Positions 1 through 10,951 are shown, numbered from the stretch's first letter. The stretch: 64,000 bases of DNA from Protula sp. h YS-2021 (GCA_949752745.1 OX457033.1:19941907-20005906), one strand, 5' to 3'. Program-made: numbers and translations. Notes: a model not told the origin generated them from the letters alone.

Positions 1-229
1 ATAATGATAGTAATAATAATAAATGTATTTTTAAAGTAAAAGATAGGTAAAATTATGTTGGTAATATAAAAAAGAAAGTATTATGCACTTTACAAGATTG
101 CTCCGATGATTGATTCATTGAGTGAGTGAGTGGTACAATCCTAATTTCAGGTGAATCACGTTATTCTGTTCATCACTTTGGAATTAAAACCAGTACTGAT
201 TGCCTGAGATTTGTATGTTTTTGGTTTTA

Positions 230-625
230 CTTTAGCATGCGTCTAACGTTCTTCCACTGCCGCTGTTTGTTTATGAGTTAATGCAACAAATTTGACACAT
301 TAGCTGGTATAAATCTCCATTTCTTATACCATGTGACACATATCCAACAGCGAACCATGGACTTAGAATATATACACTGAACACATATCTGATGCCGAGT
401 TATTATACTATTACTCTTCAAGTAAACTTTAGCATGAGAATTTACATGTTTGTAAACACGCTTTGTATAATGTTTACGTGACCAAATTTGTGGTGCTGTT
501 ATGTAACCCAAAATGCGTTCACAATCATCAGGTTTTATGTAGTTGAACAAGTTGATACTTTTGTTGGCTAGAGTGAAGGCAATGACGCCATCGAAAACAT
601 AATATTTACTACATACAGCAGATTG
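230..625 (-). pseudogene. ENPP-type phosphodiesterase relic (left copy)
   Basis: The minus strand holds an open stretch starting with residues like VIAFTLANKSINLFNYIKP and then HAKVYLK. It aligns by eye with the minus-strand relic at 58.2-58.8 kb, and the nucleotide similarity extends over about 1-750 versus 58110-58930. The right copy carries the more recognisable ectonucleotide pyrophosphatase/phosphodiesterase motifs. In this copy the segment between HAKVYLK and the Gly-Tyr-Asn-Asn block is deleted and the last block is out of frame. I infer a broken fragment of a membrane or secreted phosphodiesterase gene. The family call depends on the right copy. Confidence 0.45.
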
Positions 626-904
626 TGCTCTCTTAGTATTGAAAACTTCACAATTAGTGCCTCATCGAGATCTTTTATATACTGACTCAGGATGTACAGG
701 GAGTCAGGACCAACAACGAAATTGCCGAAGAAATGGACGAATTAAAAAAACAATAAAGGTAGTATATATCGTGCATTTATTGATTCATGGATTGCTTTTT
801 ATCTGTTCTACGGTTTTGTGTGTAATGTCTTTGTATGGAAAAGAAAAACTGGGTCTCCTGTCGAATATCTCAACGTCGTATCTAGGCTTGTGCAATAGAT
901 GTTG

Positions 905-1470
905 AGTATCAGCACCTGGTGTAATAAGTCGGTCAAATCCTCATAGCTGTGATAAATCAGGACAACATTTCTGAAGATAGTCTCAGTGATATTCACAAAG
1001 CAAGAAACATATAAGCTTCATAAGAGCAGTCGGTGTTTGAAAAGACGTAAAACAATGCGGCAATTTAAACGGCGAGAGATAGTGTCTCACTGATAATTTT
1101 ACCATGCCTGAATATTTAGTGAGTGGGGTCACCAGAAGGCTTATGTTACAAATTCCACTTCTGTAGGCTTTAGTTATCTGGTAACAAAGAAAACCGATGT
1201 AAATGGTCACACGTGTTGGATTTTCTTTTCTTGTTACTTTTTTTATTGTCAAAAAATCAAACAAATTGTTTCTATTTCGTACAGCCTTTTACTCAATACA
1301 TGCCAATGGCCTTCATATTTAGTTTAGTATAATGCGAGTCCTGTAAACTGAAAATTTGATACCAGATTAAGAATTTACATGGTGCAATTGATCCGTTGTT
1401 TGAGATGTCCTTTTGATCAGCGCATATTGTAAGCTAAGTTGTCAATTTAAGTCGCAGAAAAAACACGTGC
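905..1470. other. Intergenic, nothing recognised
   Basis: AT-rich sequence with a 93-codon minus-strand open frame (983-1264) that shows no domain, hydrophobic pattern or match to the other units. I see no supported gene here. Confidence 0.5.
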
Positions 1471-1473
1471 TCC

Positions 1474-1600
1474 CAGGGGTTGGCTCGGTTGGGTAGAGCG
1501 TTGGTCTGGTTATTTTTTTATCAAATCGTCAATTGAGTATTGAGTTTGTGGCGAAGGCAGCGTGTCATAGAAAACACCGTTAATTCTTTTGCGCAAGGAA
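1474..1600 (+). repeat. tRNA-derived SINE fragment
   Basis: The segment around 1484-1516 (GGCTCGGTTGGGTAGAGCG) resembles the 5' half of a tRNA with a pol III A box. No clear B box follows, so this is at most the head of a tRNA-derived SINE and not a functional tRNA gene. Confidence 0.4.
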
Positions 1601-1689
1601 ACGATTCAACGCGTCCTACTGGCGTTGAGTTTATGGTCGTGTTTATGTAAAAAAGTTGTAAAACAACAGCCACAGTTACGAAACTCTGA

Positions 1690-2630
1690 TTTGAATCTTC
1701 TTAAAGGTGGTAAGTAGGGTTTGCGCTTCACTACAGTTGACTTAGCTAGGCGAATGCAATAAGCTAGAACATGATTTTTTGAATAACCTAATGTGATTTG
1801 CATCAAACTCTCGACAAGTACTGACAATTAGTTGACAGAGGATAAGCTATAAAATACATGGCAGCAATGCAAATGCTGTAAAATGTGATAATTTAAGCAC
1901 AACCACATAAGCTACTGAAATGGAAAGTCGAGTTCTTTTTTATCTTTTGTATTTACAGTAAAACATAACATTTAGATACATACGTAATCAAAATCAAATC
2001 AATTCACTGTTTTAATTACACAGAAAAATGTTTTTCCAAATTATAGCGAAGCGTGAAGTTAAAAAAAATTCTGCATCACAAGCGGAATGATACATGTGAA
2101 ACCAAACCAGGCGCGAACACAAATTGCTGTTCAATGATTTGTCGTGAGCAATAAAATAAGGAAATGTGACACATCCTTATACAGGATATATACAAAATTA
2201 TATTTTGTTATATCATTGTGCTGTTTGCCCATTATACTGTAACAATTGTAAGTGTTCATATTTAGAGATGTTTCCGCGTATAATCCAAATTTCCTTCTCT
2301 AAATTTTTCAAGTTTAAGCATAGAACTTATTTATACAGTTGAAAAGTTAGTCATGCAGCAATATGCTCACATAGTCCATGAAGCATGTCTGTTTTCAAAA
2401 CTATTAATTTGCTGTTACATATTTTTCACTAATATGTACATTGTCATAAACGTAATAACATTTTCCAATGCTTTGAATTACCTTAACAAGTACTCATGAT
2501 GTCACCATGCCAATGTGATTGTAAAATACACTACACAGTCAATAATAAGCCGTCAAAGACGGCGTAAGCAGCCACATTTTTCATACATCTTTACTTATTT
2601 ACGATTACGACACGAGCGCTGAATAATTTA
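1690..2630. repeat. 3' flank segment of the tandem unit
   Basis: Noncoding sequence that recurs ahead of each DEG/ENaC 3' end. The motif TTAGCTAGGCGAATGCA at about 1741-1757 recurs near 36070 and 47710, and GAGGATAAGCTATA near 1837 recurs near 24230 and 36395. This shows that a further array unit lies to the left, of which only the end is in the window. No gene is seen. Confidence 0.6.
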
Positions 2631-2727
2631 TAACATGCGAGGGAAAATCACATTGGAAAGTTACGTTTTTAAGCAGCAGAAGAAATGTGCTACAAACTAT
2701 TGTTCGAGTTATAAAAAAGTATTATTT

Positions 2728-5160
2728 TTAATGAATCCATCTGTAAAAAGACTTCGATATATATTCCAATATTTCACCCATTGTAAGCAAACTGGCTCCA
2801 AGGAACAAGCCAAGTTGGCCACCAAGATTAGAAATCAATGTATCTGCAGTGTATGCTTTTATTTGTTTAGTTTCAGTATACTGCAACACTGGATAAAACA
2901 CATTTAAGTGTATCATGTTTTGCCGGATTTCGTCAGCTGTTCTGTAAGGGCTACTGACGACACTTGCTAATTCCGTTAAGATGGGGCTTGGTAATTGCAA
3001 TGATGATATTTTTGTTTCGTATGTGGTTTGTTTACATGGATACAGACATTTACATTTGGTAAAATACGTAGTTGCTCTGTTACGGATGCAGGAATAGTAG
3101 TCGTCGAGGTTACACAAATTGTTCATATCAAACGAACAATTACAACCATAAAGTGCGTGCTCAAGCATACAGTCTAACATACAACTTTCATAACTATATC
3201 GCCCCAATTCTACAATCTTGTATGAATAAGAGTTGCGTTCATTCTCCTCCATGCATGACACGTTTGAGTAAGGAGGCGGAAGAGTTTCAATGACATTTTT
3301 GTTGATTGCTATGTAGGCCTCTTTACCCGGCTCTATAGCGGATGCCTGTTCGTTGACTCGGGGATATATGCTCTGGTCATGCACTACTACCTTGGCACCC
3401 ATACCATAGGACGCGCTTACAAAATAGTTTTCCACGTCAACATTGATCCAAACTCCTACGTAACAAACAAAAGGTAGAGTAACATTGACCAGTGCAAGCA
3501 ATATCAGTATCAGCATTTTCTCTCTTTTTGTTTATTTTCTGTCTAGTTCAAAATCTGTAAATTAAATTTTAGATATATTATGTACTTTCTGCGTATACCA
3601 GATCAATAATTTTAAAAGCTGAAACTAATTTATATTATTTAAGTACACATGTATTAATGGATGTTTGTACAAATAAGTGATAAAGTCGACTAATGTAGTC
3701 GTATGTAGTATTACATATGAGATGTATCACGTACTTTGTACACATACCAAACCAACGTATTCAAAAATTTAAATTAAACATAAGAAAAATTTACCACTAA
3801 GGAAGGAGTAACATTTACAAGTGCAAGAGACATCAATGGAATACATTTCATCTTTTCTCTGCTAGATTTGTTTATTTGTTTTTGTGTTTTCTTTGTCTAA
3901 TTCAAAATATATAAAATGGCATTTGAGGGTTATTACGTATTTCTACGCATACCAAATCAATTTTAAAAAAAATCAAGCATTAAATCAAACAACTCTCGAA
4001 TTATTTTTAATTGCATCAGTGCATTATAATTTAAATAACATATTCCCAATTCTTAAATGCAATTAATGCAAACTTCGTGATGCAATAGAATCAACTAAGT
4101 AAATTATTCTAAGAATGGCAGGTGCATTCAAAGTTAAAGACAAAAACCGCACATTTTATATTGTTATTTTTTATTGACGTCTATAAACTAGAATAAGCCA
4201 GCATGACAAAGATGGTGTCTTTGATATCAAGTGATATTTGTTTTGCATAACCGTGGCAGCTATATTTAAGAAGAATTTAAGAGGAAAGGAAGTTACAATT
4301 TCGCTTCGGTTTGCCTATCATCGACATCAGCGACATTGTGGTTTATGTGTTATAAAGAGCGATATACCATAGGGGCTGGTACTGTTACTTTGTATCAAAG
4401 TTGGGCACTCGAAAACGATTTAATCACAGAGCTCCAACACAAAGTACTCACTTTTGTGTCTGCTGTAAGCCACCAGCCAAAGAACAAAATACACTAATTA
4501 ATATCTTTTCATTACATCACCACTCATGAGACTAGAAAGCTAAAACTAAAACTTACTTAGACCATATAGAAAACCGGGCTGAGTTGTGAATTTGCTGCCT
4601 TCTCTGTCTTCTATTGCATTGTCCATAAATGTAAAACATATACCTGTATCTGTCATTCTGATAGCAAAGTAATCCGTGCAATTAAAGATTTCTGCATTAA
4701 ACTCACATTCAATCAGAAAGAAAGGTATTGTTTTGTAAAACAGATCCTGTAGAACATGAGACTGTAGTAACCGCTTCACTCTGGAGTGTTCCGTTATATT
4801 TGTGTATGGATTAAGTTCTAAATATTTTATCCAGAATTCCAACTCAGTATTATTCTGCACATAAGATTTCGGAAACTGGTTCATTTGGCAGATTGATACT
4901 GCTGGAAACTGTAGATGATCAGCAGTTAACAGAGATATTTTAGTTGAACTTTCAAAACTGTAATATTTCACTATTGAAAAAATTGAAAGTGTTAAGTAGC
5001 TTATCAACATTGCTAACATCATGAGAATCCAAACACATCGTCTAATAAAATGTGAGTTTGTGTCACACGCTTGACTTAATCCATGAAGCGTAGCAGAATT
5101 CGCAAATTCTCGAAGCGATTGCATTTGATTGTTTTGTATTGTTTGTGTTGATTTCTCCAT
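2728..5160 (-). CDS. DEG/ENaC family cation channel subunit, copy 1
   Basis: Two-exon gene read right to left: exon 1 is 4557-5160 and exon 2 is 2728-3455, giving about 443 residues. Exon 1 has the His-Gly gating motif (TLHG, residues 24-27), TM1 (about 42-64) and the post-TM1 signature FPAVSICQMN (85-94). Exon 2 has a Cys-rich extracellular part and TM2 with GLFLGAS, the G-x-S selectivity-filter region, then a very short cytoplasmic tail. Exon 1 ends at a GTAAGT donor in phase 1. Exon 2 follows a pyrimidine-rich ...TAG acceptor with two bases that complete the codon, so the frame joins exactly. The family forms trimeric amiloride-sensitive Na+ channels of the plasma membrane, gated in different members by peptides, protons or mechanical force; ligand unknown here. 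The protein is short for the family (often 500-700 residues). Both exons are open and no disabling change was seen. Confidence 0.9.
3456..4556 (-). repeat. DEG/ENaC intron with internal tandem duplication
   Basis: The intron of channel copy 1 contains two related blocks, about 3480-3785 and 3790-4060. Each has a GTGCAAG-type start, a TTTTCTCT...TTTGTTTATTT tract, then AATTCAAAAT and a TATTACGTA/TATTATGTA stretch. Similar paired blocks lie in the introns of copies 2 and 3 (27720-27960, 39345-39800), so the duplication predates the array. No coding content was seen. Confidence 0.5.
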
Positions 5161-5406
5161 TTTTTATATTTTAATAGTTACTTGATAAAACGCGTTAGTT
5201 TTGATGATTGACATATGACAACGTATCCTCATCCCATGATTTTATAACAATCATGCACAGACCTTTTTATTTGCTGTCCAATAAATCCAGGAAACAATGT
5301 AATAACAGTTTTGAACATTATCCTTGGGGCAGAATTACACGTAACAATTAAACAAATTAACTTGTGATTTGTCATGTCACCCCGCTAAAAGCAAATAGAT
5401 GCAAAA

Positions 5407-5544
5407 ATGCATTGTGTTTGTTCATTTGCGTTTTCAATGTTGGCTTTTGCTTTAGTAGTGACGGCAACAGCCGGCCTGGAGCCAGTACTATATATGGTAA
5501 ACGAATATAAAAGGATGCACGCGCTAGCCGAAAGGCAATTATAG
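5407..5544 (+). CDS. Short ORF head-to-head with DEG/ENaC copy 1, 45 aa
   Basis: Starts MHCVCSFA with a hydrophobic stretch (about residues 8-21) like a weak signal peptide. Related ORFs lie at the same place in units 2 and 3 (29528 and 41348). In this copy a small insertion replaces the ECNRT segment, the later Lys-Arg pair is Glu-Arg, and a stop falls straight after QL. The start is 246 bp from the oppositely oriented channel start, so the two may share a promoter region. It could be a secreted peptide precursor, a decayed first exon, or non-coding. Function unknown. Confidence 0.3.
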   Translation: MHCVCSFAFSMLAFALVVTATAGLEPVLYMVNEYKRMHALAERQL

Positions 5545-5579
5545 GAATATGACAATACCAGTCATTCAAGGGTGGTTAA

Positions 5580-6270
5580 CAACAAGGATACAAAATACTT
5601 TGTACGTTTTGACACGGATCAGCAATATAGCATTTTACTACATTATTTTCGGCAAATTGCAACATTTCAAAATAGAATACATGTGATTACTGATCATACA
5701 TTTGGCCCTTTTATTTTGATAAGACGAACGTAAAATGACCTTTTTATCTATCTATGAATCAAACAACTCTGTTTCGAAACGGACATTAAATAATCACATT
5801 TTGCATATATAATTTCAAATCGTACCTTCTTCATATAATAATTCTATAAAATAGGTATAATTGCATCACGTTGCCGAAGCTCATCACAATTTTCTCAATA
5901 GTGATTATTATCAGAGTTATGCCATGTGCATAGTGATATTCCTGTTGAAAACAGTCTAGTAATATTACATTTTCTCATGAATTGTATTTATATTCTAAAT
6001 TTTATTCTTTTACTTTACGAATTTCCTGTAATTAGCCGTTGCTTGAGTTTTCGTTTCTGTCTTATGAATGGTGATCTGACATTACCTCTTCATTTACCGC
6101 TAGATACGTGTCGGCACTTATGTACGTATACCATTTCATGAAAAGACAACGTCGCCAGAACTACCTTTGGCGATATCACTATTTTATTTTAAATACCTTA
6201 TTTCAAATATCTAGAATTGGTTCAGGTATCTCTTAGCAAATGGGTATCGCTAATTCAAGTTGATCTATTT
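5580..6270. other. Tandem-unit spacer, no gene seen
   Basis: AT-rich sequence matching 29740-31150 and 41470-42350 in units 2 and 3, for example the TGATCATACATTTGGCC motif near 5691 and GGTATCGCTAATTCAAGTT at 6243-6261. It ends where the large insertion begins. No coding region is supported. Confidence 0.6.
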
Positions 6271-6280
6271 ACAAATAACA

Positions 6281-6413
6281 GTCCATGTGCACAAGTACAC
6301 ATGGATTTATCTATGGAAGAAAGGAATTTGATTGGCTGACGCGCTTTATCCTCGGAAGAGCTAGCCTTTGCTTGTTTTGCTGTTGGTGCCAAATGATCAA
6401 ATTTTTATGATTA
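6281..6413 (+). repeat. Split direct repeat A1 of the DIRS-type element
   Basis: Matches A2 at 20372-20513 in the same orientation. Shared stretches include GGAAGAAAG/GAAATTTGATTGG-like sequence and TGATCAAATTTTTAT at the 3' end. The copies differ at many positions, indicating an old insertion. Confidence 0.7.
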
Positions 6414-6960
6414 TTTTGTTTTGTTTGGGATTCTGCAATTTGCTGAATAATTTGGGATACTGTTACCATGTAAGTCATTTTACTTGTGAACATTATGTTG
6501 ATTTTATTAATGCTGATAAAATTCGTTAATACTGTTTAAAACCGGCAACTACCTAATTTATATTAATCATATGTTTTTTTCTCCTCACTTTCACCTCACC
6601 GACATTGTATATTTTTTATTGTATATTATTGTATATTGTATATCTAAGCCTCACTATTGCTTTGATTTCATTAACACTAGTCTTGAGCTCTTCTTGACGT
6701 GTTAGTGATGCAGGTTTCTTTGATATGTGTTGTTTCTGACTTGTTCGGGGACATTCTTTGTTTTTTTTTGTCATCGTGTGGTCACAATTTTCAATAGTTG
6801 TTCATAACTTATTGGTTGTTTATTCTGACATCATGTACACTTTTACCTAAACCTTTTAATTGTCACGTCATGATATAGAACTCAGCCAACATATGGCCTC
6901 TTGGGTGTTTTTTTCTTCGGCGTTTATTTTGCTGACTAGAATGCCTCCTCAAAAACTTTA
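6414..6960. other. DIRS-type element leader, no clear ORF
   Basis: T-rich sequence between repeat A1 and the first Gag-like frame. It has short TATTGTATAT repeats near 6607-6645. No coding frame is supported. Confidence 0.4.
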
Positions 6961-6964
6961 AAAC

Positions 6965-7575
6965 TTGCAAACAGCAGCCATGCCGGGATTGTTTCTGATG
7001 TCGTTACAAAACTGCGGCCCATCATCGCTCAATCGGTGCAAGACGCTATATCGAAAGCCGCAGGGCCGTCTCCAGACACGCAGCAGGAGCCTTTGGAGGA
7101 ATTACCCACAGTGGAGGAATTATTCGACTCCGAGGTGGATTTTCGTATGAACACTCGTAAACCAGGGGCCCTTCTGCTCCTCTACAGTATCACGAGGAGT
7201 TCTGAAAGCTGAGGGAAACCTCCTCGGTGCCACCAGTGGGACAGCATAAATCAGAAGCTGTACCTCCTCTCCGTATTCACGAGACTTCCTCGCCAGACTT
7301 TTCGTGGATCCTATACGACCCATATTTTTCGCAACCAACTCCAGTTGGATATTTTCGCCCGTATAACGCCGTCGAATCCTGCAATCGAGCCACCTGCCGG
7401 TATCGGCACTGTTGTTTCAAATGCCAAGGACAACATGCCAGCCCTCGTTGTCCGTCAAATAGGACACCAGACACCGTCAACCATAAACAAGTTCATTGAA
7501 TCAAAACGAAATGTGCACAAAACTACCACTTTTGTTAAAAAGTTATCCAGGACATGGCTTTCTATTTAATGGGTT
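6965..7575 (+). pseudogene. DIRS-type Gag remnant with Cys/His motif
   Basis: Broken plus-strand frames. The clearest part (frame at 7227-7499, about 7374-7452) reads CNRATCRYRHCCFKC followed by GQHASPRC. This Cys-x4-Cys-x3-His-x2-Cys-x2-Cys-x4-His-x4-Cys pattern is typical of the C-terminal part of Gag in metazoan DIRS-superfamily elements and presumably binds nucleic acid. The reading frame shifts before and after the motif, so no protein can be made from it. Confidence 0.6.
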
Positions 7576-7739
7576 TACACGCGGTGATAGTTTACATCAC
7601 CGGGGTCCCAGACAATCTTACAAAATTCCTAACCATAAATCAGTGAACAACAAAGTAGATCTTGTGATGGAAAAAAATATCCATGAAATTTCTTTAGGCG
7701 GGGCCATTTTCTGTTCCACATTTTGAATTTTCCAGGTTT

Positions 7740-8370
7740 CTCCGCTGGGAGTGGTTCCTAAGGACAGTAATACTTTCAGAATTATACAAGAATTAAGTTT
7801 ACCTCGTAATCAGTCTGTCCCCGGTGCTTATGCTACTGTGACCTATGAATCCTTTGATGATGTCGTTTCACTTATTTTAACTTGTGAACCTGAAGCTTCA
7901 ATTGCAAAATGTGATATTCCAGATGCTTTCAGAGAAATTCCGGTTCTTGCGGTCCAATACCATTTACCCGGATTCTTCCTTAATATATATTAGTTTTATG
8001 ATAAAGTGTTGCCTATGGGTTGTGCCATATTTGAGTCTTTCAGTTCTTGGATTGTTAATATTGTTTACTCCTTTCCCTATGTCAGTCATATTTTAGATGC
8101 CTTCATTTTTGTGGATGCAGGTCATTGCGACGATGCAATGCGTCGGTTATGTTCCTTTTTCCGTTTATCTCGTGTGATAATCCCCTCCCCCAATAAAATC
8201 GTCTAAAACTGTCTTACCGACCACAAAAATAGTTATTCATGGCATTGATGTCGACAAAGTCAGAATGACAGTTGCCATCCCACAGGATAAGATTGACAAG
8301 GCGTTATATCTGTTATGTGCGTTACGCAACCTGCAGAAACTGTTAGGCTTGCTGCAGTTTTGCTGCCGGT
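7740..8370 (+). pseudogene. DIRS-type reverse transcriptase remnant
   Basis: The frame holds SPLGVVPKDS, then AKCDIPDAFREIPV and, after an in-frame TAG at 7992-7994, YDKVLPMGCAIFESF. These are hallmark blocks of DIRS-superfamily RT. The catalytic box that should contain two adjacent Asp residues reads ILDAFIFVD, so one catalytic Asp is lost. A further stretch, GIDVDKVRMTV...LQKLLGLLQF, continues the connection domain in another frame. The stop, the frameshift and the active-site change make it dead. Confidence 0.7.
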
Positions 8371-8559
8371 GCATCACCCGTGGGTGAGCTTTTCTGCGCA
8401 GACTATGGGATATCACATGTTGTTTACCCGCTGTTCACAAGACGCAGCCATGGTTTTGTGTTCGCTTGACAGGTCATAGAAAACTGGATTTATCAGCCTT
8501 GAATATGTTTTTAACACACATTAACTGTTCCAGTTTGCTGGTAACACAGAAATGAGTGG

Positions 8560-8839
8560 CCGCCGACACATTAGATTTATTTACAGATGCGGTCGAATCT
8601 GTGGGATTCGGAGGGTTTATGGGTACACGTTGGTTTTTCAGGGTCATTGCCAGTTAATTTTAAAACTTATAACGTAGTTGTTCTTGAATTTATACCTATT
8701 TCTTTTCATTTATTTTGCAATTGCAATATGTTACAAAATAAGTACATAACGTTCAATCCTGATAATAAGGCATTAGTTTATGTAATTAATCGACAAACGT
8801 CGAAATATCCAACAACTTTATATCTTATTCCTAAATTAG
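8560..8839 (+). pseudogene. DIRS-type RNase H remnant, 5' part
   Basis: Contains LDLFTDAVESVGFGGFMG (about 8569-8623), the Asp-bearing first RNase H block, and later FNPDNKALVYVINRQTSKY with the second Asp block. The frame runs to PKLV at the LTR element junction and continues as ILSLHFNI at 19165, so the LTR element landed inside this domain. Internal frameshifts are present. Confidence 0.65.
8836..8839. repeat. Target-site duplication, left (TTAG)
   Basis: TTAG directly precedes the left LTR and is repeated at 19161-19164 directly after the right LTR. A 4-bp duplication fits Ty3/Gypsy integrases. Confidence 0.85.
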
Positions 8840-9040
8840 TGTCGTGAACTCACCTTATTCAGGATTTACAGCTTTTGGTCATTGGATGTTACCAGCCGGA
8901 CAGTTGGAAGAAGACTGAATCCAAAGCATGGAGATTGATCACACTGTGAGTCGTGGTTGCCCATCGAGTCCTGCCGCCGTTGTTGGCGAGTTCCATGATG
9001 CTGAAATGCTACTATATAAACTTATAATAACTTCACGACA
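8840..9040 (-). repeat. 3' LTR
   Basis: 201 bp, identical by eye to 18960-19160. In element orientation it starts TGTCGTGAA and has a TATA-like TTTATATAGTAG about 20 bases in, giving a very short U3. It ends TTCACGACA. Confidence 0.92.
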
Positions 9041-9447
9041 TTCTTCCCCATTTTATTTTTTTTTTAACAATAGCAATATATCTAGAAATAAACGTTCAAT
9101 TAGTGCACCTATAATGGTTACACTAATCTCATTATATTTTTGCTAAAAGTAACTGCGAAAAACATGTATATAGTACGTTCTTCCCCGTCTTATTTTTTAT
9201 ATACACACATATGACGAAGAAGTATGAAAGTCTCTGACGTTTTCTCCCCATTCTTATTTTATATACATTTGCACAAGTAAAGACATTATTATTATTGATA
9301 AACTTAATTAATTTAATATATTTACACTGGTTACGAAATCTTCATATCACACTGAAATACAGATAAACCCACTTCTCAATGTAGGTATGAATCAATGTAC
9401 TGCAGTGATCAACAAAGAGAAAAAAAACAGTAAAAGGTTCAAACCTT
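9041..9447 (-). promoter_or_regulatory. 3' untranslated region with polypurine tracts
   Basis: In element orientation the sequence abutting the 3' LTR is AAAATGGGGAAGAA (9041-9054), a good polypurine tract for plus-strand priming. Two related tracts, with GGGGAAGAA and GGGGAGAAA cores, lie at about 9178-9192 and 9241-9256. Only the one touching the LTR should prime. Confidence 0.65.
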
Positions 9448-10779
9448 TCAAATTTGGTAGATTCTCAAGGTATTGAAATACACCGTTGTAAGAAGTTCGT
9501 TTATTTCAATGGATCTGAGGCTGCTTAAGTTTAGTGCCAAATCAGCTATGCTTGAAGATGTTTTCCCTAGGTATGGACTATCACTTTCTAATAAGATTCG
9601 TTGGATATTGACGCTATTTAGGAATTGCTTGTGTTTGCTAATATCACTGGATTTAAAGAGAATCGAGGTAAGACCAAAACATGTATTTGGAAAACTATTG
9701 AGCCATTTTTCCATATGATGTATGCTGTAGGTAAAACAGTGAAAGTGTATACGATGAAATTTTGAGAGATGTTTCTCGGCAATTGCCAAAAGTTTTTCGA
9801 AAGCTTCATCTTTTCCATCTAGGTCACGACAATGAATGACTAAAGTTTTTCCACTCTCCGTAGCAAGTTTGAGAAAGAATTCAAATAATGAGATTTGTTT
9901 GGAGACGCCGGATGATGAGGTGAAGTCAAGACCAGTTTCACCTAAACCAACAACTGAAGGAAGCTTCAAAAGATTATAAATTATTTTCTTCAACATCGTT
10001 ATACCTACATCCGGAAATCGTGGATGTGCCCCAATTGTAAAATACAAACGAGAATCATTGTCATGCAATATTTCCAATTTCTCCGGTAGTGGAGGCTTTC
10101 TAAAGCAGCAATTATTAATACCCAATGCCACTGGTATAGTAGACGTAGCACATGACTGAGAAAAGCTGGAAAATTTAAATTTACTTAAGGTTTGATCTAA
10201 ATGAAAGTGTGAATCTGCTAAAACATACATGTCCGAAGTGTTGAAATTTTGTACAGCGCCGTATTTGATTTCTATTTGTTGTGTGTTTGTTAGTTTTGAT
10301 AATAGCACAGACAATACTCTCCAATGGATGAGAAGGACCGGTGAGTTTAATGGGTGCAGAGAATAATGCACTGGTGAAATGCCCAACTTCTGACTAACCA
10401 CGTCCATAAGCTTTCGGTCATCCTCAGATACAACGCACTTAGCAAATGAAGGAAGAAACCATTCTTTTTCTAGCAACAGCTTATATAAAGCTTCAACCGA
10501 ACAAACTTGGAGGAAAGCCGCTACCCGAAGCAAACTTTCAATTATAACATCAGCTGATTCAGAAGAGACATTTTTGTTTGGATTGAACTGAATAGGAAGA
10601 TGGCAAGAGATGGTATGTATTCTTGGATGTCTATTTTTGTCACCGCACAGGAGGCAGATACTGGTTTTTCGTTTTAATGATTTTCGGTTTTGACTATTTT
10701 CAGAGACTAAAGTTGACTCTTCCACCTCTTCCTCTGTGTAATCCTCGTAATCAGGCACAAAGTGTTCTTCATCTTCCAT
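9448..10779 (-). CDS. TatD-family metal-dependent nuclease ORF of the retrotransposon (TATDN2-like)
   Basis: The open frame starts at 10830 (460 codons), but the ATG at 10779 is preferred (443 residues). It has the context GCCATGG and lies nine bases after a strong acceptor (pyrimidine tract then CAG, exon starting at 10788). In 460-aa numbering there is an acidic N-terminus, a zinc-finger-like cluster C59-x2-C62 with H68, H72, C76 and H77, a helical linker, and a TatD barrel from about 203 to 460. All TatD metal-site motifs are visible: HxH (H208, H210), E298 in GETGLDF, H333 in VIHCRD, H364 in HFHCF and D417 in ESDSPY. TatD proteins are Mg2+-dependent DNases/exonucleases, reported in DNA repair and apoptosis. 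The gene lies 121 bp downstream of pol, in the same strand, where retroviruses have env. Role in the element unknown; cDNA processing or target interaction are guesses. Confidence 0.88.
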   Translation of the reverse strand: MEDEEHFVPDYEDYTEEEVEESTLVSENSQNRKSLKRKTSICLLCGDKNRHPRIHTISCHLPIQFNPNKNVSSESADVIIESLLRVAAFLQVCSVEALYKLLLEKEWFLPSFAKCVVSEDDRKLMDVVSQKLGISPVHYSLHPLNSPVLLIHWRVLSVLLSKLTNTQQIEIKYGAVQNFNTSDMYVLADSHFHLDQTLSKFKFSSFSQSCATSTIPVALGINNCCFRKPPLPEKLEILHDNDSRLYFTIGAHPRFPDVGITMLKKIIYNLLKLPSVVGLGETGLDFTSSSGVSKQISLFEFFLKLATESGKTLVIHCRDLDGKDEAFEKLLAIAEKHLSKFHRIHFHCFTYSIHHMEKWLNSFPNTCFGLTSILFKSSDISKHKQFLNSVNIQRILLESDSPYLGKTSSSIADLALNLSSLRSIEINELLTTVYFNTLRIYQI

Positions 10780-10951
10780 GGCCACAGGCTGTACCAGGAA
10801 AATAGAAGAATAATTAATTTTACCAAACATGTCAGATGTACAAAGTATGCATTAAAGTATGTACAAGTACGTATGCATTAAAGTATATACATGAATTTCA
10901 TATGCAACATGATGATGCTTTTTCACATCGTTATGAATCACTACACTTAGA
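10780..10951 (-). promoter_or_regulatory. pol-TatD spacer with candidate splice acceptor
   Basis: Between the pol stop and the nuclease start, the minus strand carries a near-repeat of CATACTTTAATGCATA type twice (about 10844-10890). Next comes TTCTTCTATTTTCCTGG TACAG with the cut after 10789. The pyrimidine tract plus CAG just before a Kozak ATG suggests a spliced subgenomic mRNA, as used for env genes. No RNA evidence is available here. Confidence 0.5.

Noticed and set aside
9448..10779. TatD ORF as a host gene that the retrotransposon merely surrounds
   Set aside because: It lies within identical LTRs and one TTAG duplication, on the element strand and 121 bp after pol, so it moved with the element.
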